From: Przewalskia tangutica
Taxonomy: Eukaryota > Streptophyta > Magnoliopsida > Solanales > Solanaceae
Reading direction: 5' to 3'
Assembly (NCBI GenBank): GCA_029844215.1
Contig: CM056726.1
Coordinates: forward strand, 33,969,001-34,033,000
Length of the DNA stretch: 64,000 nt
A program made the translations under genes and the position numbers. The notes beneath the pieces were generated by a model, which was not told the origin of the DNA, made no database searches, and saw nothing but the letters and a program-made list of their open reading frames with translations. This document shows, piece after piece, positions 47,761 through 57,600 of the stretch (positions within the stretch are counted from its first letter, which is position 1; every line of letters starts with the position of its first letter).

Positions 47761-49400
47761 ACTAGGGTTGTCCTAGGGGCTGGGTTCGAGGAGGGTCCCG
47801 ATGGGACGGGATTGGCGGGACAGGCCGATGTCCCTTCCCATCTCACATCCCGCCGAAAAAGGGGACCGGTGTTGGCGGGGCGGGGTCGGGTCGGTTCCGA
47901 GATTCCATTTTAGACACTGAATTTTAAAAAAGCTGTGAATATAAACACTTAAATAATTGAACAAGATAGTGTAATAAAAATATTCCAAGACTTTTTTTGT
48001 GCCTCTTATATTATTTAATAAAAATATAATTTTTTTTTGTAATAGAATTGCAATTAAAAAAATTACATAGTGAAAAATACATTTTCTAATTTCTTCACAA
48101 TGTTTTGTGGTTCTTCGGTTGGAATTGGAAGTTATTGGTCAAATTGGCCGACGTCGCTTCCAATTCACTCGGGCAAGGTTTTGTTGTAGTTTTTGTCATC
48201 TTCTTTGTTGATCTCTGGTTGATCACACCTTCTACGCTCCACTCGTATCCAATCTCTGAATAAAACTGTAATCTCCAAGATGTCTCCCGCTAATGAGTGT
48301 CTGCTCTTCTATTTAAAAATCTTCTGGTAGCAAAAGCGCTTTCAGACGTTGTTGATGACGCTTGAATGTTCAACACATCTCGGGCCATCTTTTCTAGTAT
48401 CGAAAATGTCTTCTCATTTTTCCTTCAGTATTTAAGCAAGTCTTCACGTCCTTCATCATTGAGAACTGCTTGGTACGGTATAATACCCTGTAAAATAAAA
48501 ATATCAAACTCGCTAACTTGATTAGCAGTGGAACCACTGAACATTCTATTTCTAAGACTTTCAATACTAGTCGCAGAAACAACATGTCTTTTATAAGGTT
48601 GTATTGAAGAAGAAGAAGAAGATGGTATAGAAGTCAGTTGATTGCTAGCACTTTCTTGTTGGTAATGCATATATATTTTTTTGCATTCATCGTGTATGCT
48701 AGACAAAACTTATTCTTTAGTTGGTTCCTTAGGTGGTTGTTCATTTGAGTTTTTTGGAGTTGGAGGTGGAAATACTGCTATACAATTATAAATCATTTCA
48801 ATAAGTTCTTTACAACCGTCTATTTTAATAGTCGGATTTAATACAACACCAATAATATAAATAGTGGGAATAGGTGAATTGGAGAACCCGACTTTATAGC
48901 CTCATATTCATCCCACTTAAATTTGTGAAAGACTTGTACATGTCTTAATAAACCTCTCGTCCCACCATGATCTTTTTCAATTTTAAATTGATAAACATTT
49001 TTACAAATCTTATATCTAACTACTTGATTCTCTTTGTCCTTATATAAAAAAACCATGCAGGTGATTTTAATGGCCGTTGTGTGGGGCATCGTCTCATACT
49101 AAGGGGAATAGGAGGCATTGCAGTTTCAGGTTGAGACTCAGTCTGAGCCTAAGGTGGATGTGCACTAGTTAGTGTGTCATCTAGATTATCGTCTAAATTA
49201 AAGTCTCGTTCTGTTGTAGAATATATCTTATCATCTAATGGTACATCATTAAAAAAATCAGTTTCATCTATATGAGTGTAATTAATCAAATCATCCTGAC
49301 TAGGAATAGGATGACTAAAAGAAGTACCCTTGCCCTTGTTACCCCCCTACCAGAAGAAGCATTCTTACCCTTAATCATACGTCTAATTCCTTCCATTTTA
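47761..49400 (-). pseudogene. hAT transposase relic 1 (BED finger plus C-terminal dimerisation domain)
   Basis: On the minus strand a start ATG near 49398 opens MEGIRRMIKGKNASSG. At 48838-49089 lies a degenerate BED zinc finger (KICKNVYQFKIEKD, TRGLLRHVQVFH; the first Cys of the pair is lost). At 48425-48706 lies the region before the hAT C-terminal domain, and around 48180-48425 the domain itself (RDVLNIQASSTTSESAF in a shifted frame). The large catalytic middle is missing, so this is an internally deleted copy. The GC-rich tail at 47765-47910 (GGGACGGGATTGGCGGG) looks like hAT subterminal repeats; no clear terminal inverted repeat pair was found. Confidence 0.75.
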
Positions 49401-50344
49401 ATTATGTAAATAAATAATTAAAGATAATGAAAATTAAGTGCGATAATTAAAATAAAGTAACAATAATAATTTAAAGAAGGAACGAAGGTACCAAACACCG
49501 ACGTAACGGCGACGTGTAATCGAGGTTAAAAATTAAAACTTTGCTCGATGGATGATCCTCAAGATAGTTGTCAACTTCAGTCCCAATTTTTGAACTTTGA
49601 TACAATTATACAAATGAGCAAATAAAATAAAATATTTAGTATGCAATGTAGAATTGTAGAGAGATAGATTGTAGGAAAATTTGTGAGAAAAAGAGATATA
49701 TTTATAGTTGGGAATTGAATTAAAGTGTAAATATACTAACTTAAGGATTAAAAATAAATATTAAAGGGGTAGGGGATTTATGTGGGACAAAAATGGCCTT
49801 TGGAACGGTTGAGGAACGGCCAAAAGGGTCGTACATCAATTATGAATTGTACAATGTAGCTAGTTTAGGAGAAGAGAGTGTTTGGCAGGAAGTTATAGAT
49901 CACTACATGACCTATCTACTGAAGAGGAATGTACATGTCTACCAGATTTAGCGGCGGAGCGACTCTTGTTCAAAGAGCAATTAACACCACTTTTCTATAA
50001 AATTAAAATGTATAGATAGATATAATCTTTTTATATAGTATATGTAAAATTTCGTTGGCTTCTTCTAATTTTACAATTTGATTTCTCTTAGTGAATTTCT
50101 GATTCTTTTACTGAATAAGGAGCAATGTTAAGACTTATTACGAGTGGATATATTCTCAATTCCTCCAAATATATGAACTAGTGGATGTTTATGTTGGGAT
50201 AAACAATATATTGTTTATTTAAAAATAAAAACAAAAACAATTCCCTAAGTAGAAAACTAGGTATTTTTTTCCCTCCTTTATTAAGTTCCATGCAAAGAAA
50301 TCAGTGAAATACTTTTCGAGAGAAAGAGAAGAGAAATTGTAGTC
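49401..50344. other. Non-genic sequence beyond hAT relic 1
   Basis: The first ~400 bp may be the 5' part of the hAT relic. No domain, RNA gene or repeat array is seen in the rest. Confidence 0.4.
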
Positions 50345-50546
50345 ATTTTAGTCGGGGGCGGAGCCATCATGTAGTCAGAGGGCCCGGGCTCCCCCTCAAA
50401 ATTATTTATTTACTAGTATACTACTAGTAATATTCATAATATTACAATAGAGTCTTCAATTCTGACTTCTCCGAGCTCCCCCTAGACACCTGAAGCTTCC
50501 CCGGCTCCCCCTAAACCAAAATTCTGGCTTCGCCCCTGATTTTAGT
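50345..50546. mobile_element. hAT-type MITE with 8-bp target duplication ATTTTAGT
   Basis: ATTTTAGT occurs at 50345-50352 and 50539-50546. The 186-bp insert (50353-50538) has terminal inverted repeats CGGGGGCGGAGCCA and, on the other strand, CAGGGGCGAAGCCA. It has no coding capacity. An 8-bp duplication is diagnostic of hAT transposition, so a hAT transposase supplied elsewhere must have moved it. Confidence 0.92.
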
Positions 50547-51252
50547 TGAGAAATGAAGCTATACTAGGACTTTTGTACACTTACCCATCTAAGCTAACCA
50601 TAGTAAAGTATATCTAACTGTAGTTTACGTAGCCTAACTAACTAAGCAACCGACTTATTGATAGATTCAGCTGGCAAAGTGGTTCATTAACAAACACTAA
50701 GATATACAGTATACAACTAACATTGACCGCTAAGCTAACAGAAATTAATTAATCAGTAACAAGCAACAAGCTACTCCTTTACACCCTTTTCTCTTTTTAC
50801 TGCTATTTACAATAGGGATTTCCTTGATATGTCGAATTGGTAAAGTTGCAAACTAAGATAACAACTATATTCTGCATAAAACATAGGAGTACTATAAACA
50901 TCAAATGTGCTTAGTTTATAAGAACCTTTTATCTGTTTGATAAACATCAAATGTGCTTAGAAAGCAAATGCTAACAAGTTAAAATTAGCCAAAAATCATA
51001 ATTTGCACTCCTAACTTATGTATTTGAATATAACTGTTAAAACTAGTAATAAGTAGTTACTGCGTTTGAAAAAAGATGTTGACAAACATTTTTTTGTTAA
51101 AAGATTGAAATATCCTTAAAAGTTAATTTTTTTTAAATAATATAAATTTTAAAGTATTTGTATATATAAAATGATGAATGACGAAAGTAGAACAATGTGA
51201 TATTTAAAACTTATATTTTAGGAAGAATATCTCGGAGATTACAACATATATT
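50547..51252. other. Non-genic sequence between MITE and hAT relic 2
   Basis: AT-rich. The phrase ATAAACATCAAATGTGCTTAG occurs twice (near 50895 and 50940). No gene is recognised. Confidence 0.4.
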
Positions 51253-52410
51253 CACTGGCGGCTCTAGCTCAAATGGGCTGCAAGCAGCCCTGCCAAAATG
51301 GGTAGGCTGCAGTAAACAACGGACTGTAAAGTTACTAGAAACAGGAATTTTTTTTTTCAAATTTGACATTACAATGTGAAATGACACAGACCATCACTTC
51401 GTGAATATTACTCTACTTGCTTTCTTAGATGCAAAATTCCTTATTAAATATGTATAATCAAGTTCTTCTGCTAATTGCTTTTCGATTGATAACATAGCAA
51501 GTCCACTCAATCTATCTTGATTCATAGTTGACCGAAGATATGTTTTGATCAACTTCAACTTGGAGAAACTTCTTTCCGCCGAAGCAACGGTAATAGGTAG
51601 AGTTAACACGATTCTATAAGCCATCAATGCATTTGGGTAACAATCATCCACTTCCTTCACATAGTTCAATACTTCAATTGTCTTCGTTCTATTTATTGGT
51701 ATAACTTCTCCCAAAAGCTTCAACTCAACAAACAAATCATGCCCATTTATATCGGAGTCCATACCATTTTGCAAAAAAAAAATCGAGTTTCCCACAAGAT
51801 TCCTTCAAATAAGCATCACCCAAACTAAGTGATCGTTTCAAATCAAACAAGAACCCAAAAGTTTTCTCATACAATTGGAATTGTTCAAACCTACTTGCAA
51901 ATGACACCATAGCATAATCCATTACCTTCATGAAGAATTCAACTCTAAAGGATTCTTCGGGTAGAAACGTCACTTCTTCGCTAGGTTGCTCTCCATTTTT
52001 CTTCTTTCTAATGATCCTCTTCTTTGAACGAAATTCAGGTTCAATACCCATCTCTATAGCCATTTCTTTAGCTTCATTCAAGGCTTCATCACATCCAGTT
52101 TTCCTATACGACTGGAAAAAAACAAGAAGCCCTTTCAATTGAGTGATAGCCTCCCCCAAATGCATATCTTCCGCTTGCAAAGCCTTGCTAACAATATGAA
52201 CTCGGTATAACAACTTGTGCCAAACAATCATGTTAATCAAGAACTCGAAGTCTTCTAATTGTTCAGTTGCAACGGACATTGCTAGACTTCTTGTGAGAGG
52301 ATCATCGGTAGCTTTTGACAAGTGAATTAATGCATCTCTTACCTTGGGAGCTTGGAACCGTATAACTTTAACACTTTCATGGTGACTTTCCCAACGTGTT
52401 TGAGATAAAT
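51253..52410 (-). mobile_element. hAT element 2 (zf-MYM/TTF-type), 5'-truncated
   Basis: The left edge CACTGGCGGCTCTAGC at 51253 resembles the CAGTGGCGGATCTAG terminal inverted repeat of plant hAT elements with TTF-type transposases. The transposase reads leftward from about 52410 to 51394. At 52411 the sequence switches to a Tekay LTR without any intervening terminus, so the 5' half was deleted. Confidence 0.75.
51394..52410 (-). pseudogene. hAT transposase 2, C-terminal half (zinc-finger MYM type 1-like)
   Basis: One frame (52321-51737) reads TRSLAMSVATEQLEDFEFLI, VSKALQAEDMHLGEAITQLK and FRVEFFMKVMDYAMVSFASR. The next (51795-51394) reads LGEVIPINRTKTIEVLNYVK and ITVASAERSFSKLKLIKTYL, the hAT C-terminal dimerisation motif. 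The last also contains RSTMNQDRLSGLAMLSIEKQ. The frames overlap around 51737-51795 next to a T/A homopolymer, consistent with one frameshift. Similar proteins are widespread in plant genomes as domesticated-looking hAT relics. The N-terminal TTF zinc finger and the catalytic start are missing. Confidence 0.88.
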
Positions 52411-52681
52411 GCTTGTCTTTTTGGTACGGTTTTCCCTGATGTTGTAGATATTATGTACATTCAGGGGTATGGCGGGGCCCTGTCCCGCCACAGTTGTTAT
52501 TCCTAGAGGTCTGTAGTCACATTTGTGGTTTGGGCTGTAAGAACAAAGTTGTACTGTTTTACTTTTGGTTATGTATATTTTATGGAAGGCGGCCTTATCG
52601 GCTGCTTTGTGATGTTTATTGTCTAAACATGTTTATGTGTTGTGTATGTTCATTGCTATTCTCGATGTATACGAACGGGGT
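52411..52681 (+). repeat. 5' LTR remnant of H, first piece
   Basis: Contains TTTTGGTACGGTTTTCCC, GTACATTCAGGGG and GGTCTGTAGTC, the U5-side phrases of this LTR family, and breaks at GATGTATACGAACGGGGT where solo LTR M starts. The last 42 bp of the LTR are at 56158-56199. Confidence 0.75.
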
Positions 52682-55600
52682 TGTTATACCGTATTTCCAG
52701 TATATGCGTGGGGCGTGCGTAGAAAATTTGAACTTGAGAAAGTAGGCTCGGCGATTTAATTTTGTGCACAATACAGGTTAGAGTCGTTTTTAGAAAGCGT
52801 TTTCCACACTTTCGTGGGAATTTCCGCTATGCCATATTTTATTTTTGCGGATTTTTAGAGACGAAACATTTTGGACTAACAAGAGGCGACACTTGTCACC
52901 CTCTCATTGAACACCTTGGCGGTCAAGCTTGCCGAAAGTTGGTCATTTTTGTCATGGAGTTGGTAGGATATTTGTGTGTTAGTTGGTTAAGGGACACTTG
53001 GGTGAATCTTGGCCTTACACTTGTAGCACTTGGCTCAATCTTGGCCATTGGTTGGCCTTCACTTGGCCTATAAATACCCATCCCTTTGAAGACTTATTCA
53101 TCCATTCCTAAATGTTCCTAAGTGTTAAAATCCCTCCTCTCCCTCTTGTTGACTCTGCGTCCAAGAGCCCTCTCCCTTTGAAAGGTCCCTTGGCGAGAGC
53201 CCTCTCCCCCTCCTTGTAGTGTGGCGTGGGGTACCCCAGCCTAGTTGTCTCGTATAATACACCCCTTGGTAGAAATACTCTCAAAAGTATTGTTATAAGG
53301 CCCAAATTACCTTAGCCATATACCTTGTAGTATTCTAAGGTTATACTTATCTGAAAAGCCAGTTATACTATTATACTTCCGTCAGTCACCAAATCGAAAC
53401 CCTAAGGAAAATCTCCATGGTTTGTTGGAGTAGTATGTAGAAGTTGGTTAGAACTTCTAAGGGTAGTTTGGAGCGGGTTGGGCGCATGAGTTGGAGCTAA
53501 ACGATTGCCCAGGATCGACTTTATACTTGGATAATTATGGGCTTATCGAGGTAAATATCTTGTCCCCCTATTTTAATTGGAAATTACATGTTGTTAGATT
53601 ATATAGTTGAAGTATACTATATATAGAATCAACGTAGTTATCGTGATGTCTTTTGACTTAAGCTGAATAATACTTACTGCAATGTCTTTGCGACTTAAGC
53701 CGAATTTAAAGAAGAATCTTGTTGTAATTACATAGGGCTGTATTACAGTAGACTTGTGTAGTAGTACCGTGGAGTAGAATTGTACCGTTAGGGTTAGACG
53801 TATAACCCCCCCCCCCTGGTTGGCTTGGTAGCCGGCCTCGATAGCGGAGGAGATTTACTGTTGTTGCGAGGTCTTGCGAATTTTACGTAGAATGTTCTCT
53901 GAAGGGACCTAAATATTAATAAGCGCCTTGTGGCCTTATAGGTTGAGTACTACGTGTGGCGCGATCTACTTGGCTTAAAGGAGTTGCCGGTTGGAAGTAC
54001 TTGAGCGTTTTGCTATTAGTCGATACTGCGCGAGGTATGTGAACCTCTTCCTATCTCTTCCAAAGCATGATATGTGTGAACTATGTAGTACGGTAGGCGT
54101 ACGTGCTAAATGTATTTGATTGGTTTAAAACATAAAGTGTTATAACGGCTTTATGGGAAGTTGGTTATAACGACTTTATGTTGGTAAGAAAATACTTGTG
54201 GTTTTTAAAGGGTAACTGATTTGAACTATAACTGGCTTGTTATGTGTTACTAAAAGAACTTGAAGTATTTCAAAAGGTTCTTGATTCATTTTGAAAGAAG
54301 AGGTAATACTTGATTTGTTTTGAAAACTTAAGAGTTATACTAGCTTTATGGAAAGTTAGGTATAACGCCTTAAGAATGTTTCTTGATTTTGAAAATCGAA
54401 TGTGTATCGACAAACCACTGCGGCGTTAATAAAAGGAAATGTTTGTGATTAAGTATTATTAAAACCAAGAGAAACTTCCATCTGCATGAAGCTAAGATGA
54501 GACAAAATGATATTTCCTAGATCATGGTCTTTGTAATAAGATTGTTGTAAACAAGAATATCCTACTCACATATAAGACTTATGTTTCTCGGATAGTTTAA
54601 AAGAGAATTATATTCTTAAATGAATAAGACTATGAACTACGAAACCTTTCTAAATAAGAAACATGAACATTTGAAATTAGGCAAACTTGGACGTTTGGAA
54701 AATAATGTTGTTACTTGAGTTTTACAAAGAGAAGTGTTTTGATTTACTTCAAAAGATAATCACTCTATTTTCATATACTACGTATTGTGTGACTTTTGTG
54801 AAAGTAACGTATCTTTTAAAGAGTTAATGTATGAAGTACTTTGGGGATAAAACCCGAACTTGTTAGCATATAGTAGAAAGTATCTTGTGTGTATAACTTG
54901 ATTGTGTTGGTTTGTGATAGCCTTGTAATACTTTCTTGTTGATTTGATAAGTAAACATGCTAGGATCTACGTGTGTTAGTATCTTGTGATGTTTGTGTAA
55001 AGGGTTTTCCTTTGTTGTGCTTATGTTGTTTAACGATAAGTCGTTATGATAGTATTATACATCACTCATCTCTTGAGATGATTAGGGGTTGTCGCCTCCG
55101 TCGCGGGGTAGACTCAGCGGGTCGATGGACTATGATTCGAGACTACCTCATGCGGGTCGAGGGCTATGCGGAGCTGCGGGAGTTCCAGTTAGGATCGGCC
55201 CTTGTGGTCACGCGGTCCTTGTGGCGTGCGACGGGCGAGTCGGCGGCTGCCGGGAGTAGCTACCCTCGATGCGGGGTTATACCTCATGCGGGCCGATCTG
55301 ATTGGCCTATGCGGAGCTGCGGAAAGTTCCAGGGCTAGACGCGCGCATTAGATACTGCGGGCAAGTGGTCAGCTTTGATCATGTGACGGTCTAGACAGAT
55401 CTTATGATACAGTTCATGACCTTGTTGGTACTGTGGGTGTTAGTAGTCGGCTATGCCTTCGTACTTACCCATGCGTGTTATTATGCACAGTGGGACACGG
55501 TGTTCATGTGTGTTCCTTGGTGCTTTTATATCATAAACCGCTGGCGGTGAGGAAGGTATTCCACGCATGATTGATGTTGTGGGCGTGAGACCCATTGTTA

Positions 55601-56157
55601 TATTTGAGTGATGACTTGAGGCGTGAGTCCACGACTTGACATGGCCTTATTGTGAATCGTAGTTTGGTTATCATACATGTCTCTGCTTTATAGACTATTA
55701 TGATTTCATTTACGATATTTTTAGTTTCACATACTCTCACTGTTATCGACCTCCTTCCGAAGTGCGTTCATGCCGCAGTAAAGGTACACGATCATTGATC
55801 CTCGCCTTAGGGTCACGATTCGGCGTTTGGTAAAGCTCCGTTGCTCGGAGGCTTATCGATGGTATAGTTCCCTGTTGTTGTAGGTGTTTACATTCAGGTA
55901 TGGCGGGGCCCCGTCCGCCATTGTTGTCGTATAATTTCTTAGAAGTGCAGCAATCTTGTTGTGGCGGGGTTTGTAAAAGGATTAAAGCGTTCATGTTGAA
56001 AAAGTTGTTGTTTATATATATGCCGAAAGCAAGTTTTCTCAGTTATTGTTTCATATTTCATAATATGTCTTGTATCGTTTATGTTCGCCGATTACTCGAT
56101 GTTGTATCACTAGGGTGCCCGGTAAGGCACGATCCACGGGCCGAATCGGGTCGTGTG
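52682..56157 (+). mobile_element. Solo LTR M (E-like subfamily, 3.5 kb)
   Basis: Begins TGTTATACCGTATTTCC, has a TATA box at 53069-53076 and ends CGAATCGGGTCGTG near 56155. GGGGT precedes it (52677-52681); GAGGT follows (56157-56161), a 4-of-5 duplication, with the LTR's final ACA blurred. It has no PBS or internal sequence of its own; after it the older LTR's last 42 bp resume (GCCAGTAGGGCACG). It is about 1 kb longer than LTR E. Confidence 0.72.
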
Positions 56158-56199
56158 AGGTGCCAGTAGGGCACGATCGCGCCCCGGTCGGTCGTGACA
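56158..56199 (+). repeat. 5' LTR remnant of H, last piece
   Basis: GAGGTGCCAGTAGGGCACG...CCCCGGTCGGTCGTGACA. A second LTR ending within 45 bp of the first shows that M lies inside this LTR. Confidence 0.72.
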
Positions 56200-56203
56200 A
56201 AAG

Positions 56204-56292
56204 TGGTATCGAGCGATTAGTCCACGGAAAGTGTCTGACGCCGTGTCTAGTAAGTCTTGATTATCGGTGTGTTGTGCACCACATCTATAATC
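56204..56292 (+). promoter_or_regulatory. Primer-binding site and GTGCAC leader hairpin of H
   Basis: TGGTATCGAGCG at 56204 is the primer-binding site with CAGAGC altered to CGAGC. The hairpin at 56259-56292 is identical to that of C and D (arms GATTATCGGTGTG and CACATCTATAATC, loop TTGTGCAC). Confidence 0.75.
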
Positions 56293-56397
56293 GTGAGGTG
56301 CAGGACATTTAGGATTGGTTTCCATTCTTCTCTCTGCGAGATCGTGCGAAGAAAGTGTCTTATTAGGTTGAATCCTCTCGACCTATTCTTATGTATC

Positions 56398-57600
56398 GCT
56401 TTGCCTCCACTGAGGCGACTGGGGCCCGAAGGGCAAAGCGGCGGCGAGGCGCTAGCGGTACTCGAGAGGTTACTAGGACTCGCACGCACTATGCGAGGTA
56501 GTAGGCCAGTCGGCGAGTTCACCACGCCGACATTAGAAGGCGAAGGCGGCGAGCACCAAGGTTCCGCACACGAGCCTCCATTCACGGCCGGGGATGAGTA
56601 TAGAGATTACAGGAGCGGTCGGTTATTGACCAAAGATAGTAGCGAGCGGCGCAAGCGGAGCAGGTAGCTAACCCTAGAACCGACAGTTTGCGGATTCGGG
56701 ATTTTCTGGGTTGTCATCCACCCGAGTTCTATGGTTCGAGGTCTGAAGAGGATCCTCAGGAGTTTATTCGGCAGTTACAACGGACTATGCAGGTGCTTAG
56801 GGCCTCGGAGACAGAGTCGGTTATGCTAGCCTCTTACCGGTTACGCGATATTGCGTTGAACTGGTTTGAGTCATGTGAGCTTTCTAGAAGTGAGGGTGCT
56901 CTTCCAGCTGTTTGGGAGGAGTTCACAGAGGCCTTCCTGGATCACTTTTTGCCTCCTGAGATGAGGAGAGCCCGCGTGGATAGATTCTTGACCTTGCGAG
57001 GCGTAATGAGAGGACTATCGAGAGTACACTGAGTTTGACTCATTGGCCAGGTATGCACACACCATTGTAGCTGACATGGCAGACAGAGTTCATCGCTATG
57101 TGATGGGGCTAGACCGTCATATGATTACTGCGTGCTTGGGGGTGGCCCTTCAGCCAGGTATGGATATTGCCAGGATGTAGTCGTATGCGCAGGGGATAGA
57201 GGATAGAGAGAGGGAGGATCAGCTTGACTCAGGCCAGCCCAAGAGGCGGGGCAGCGAGAGTCTCGGGCGCTTTCGAGGCGGGCGGCCTCGGCGAACTAGG
57301 TCCACATTTCACCAAAGACAGAGTGCTCCTTCTCGGTTTTCTCGCGGGAGTCCGATCGGCCAGTCATTCGAGGCAGTCGAGGGCTCCGAGACTTGAGGTT
57401 TCAGGGAGGCAGAGACCATCACCGATCGAGACCACCCACATATCGGTGTGCTCGATGCGGTAGATCTCACCCAGGAGAGTGTCGTGTTCCCCCAGGAGTT
57501 TGTTACTCTTGTGGCCAGCAGGGCCATTTGAAGAGAGACTGTCCGACCAGAGGCAGCATGGGTGGTATGGTTCGGTAAGCGAGTCGATTCTTTGGATCTT
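56398..57600 (+). pseudogene. gag of element H
   Basis: The N-terminal 280 bp are basic and frameshifted. The capsid domain is clean at 56688-57032: RIRDFLGCHPPEFYGSRSEE, DPQEFIRQLQRTMQVLRASE, LNWFESCELS and FTEAFLDHFLPPEMRRARVD. A frameshift near 57000 moves the rest to other frames (TEFDSLARYAHTIVADMADR-like near 57027). The nucleocapsid holds a perfect CCHC knuckle CYSCGQQGHLKRDC (57501-57542; C-X2-C-X4-H-X4-C), preceded by a second Cys pair CARC. Gag packages element RNA; with its breaks this copy cannot do so. Confidence 0.88.

Noticed and set aside
49401..49900. Right terminal inverted repeat of hAT relic 1
   Set aside because: I looked for the complement of the TAGGGTTGTCC edge near 47763 and found no convincing match, so no element boundary is claimed.
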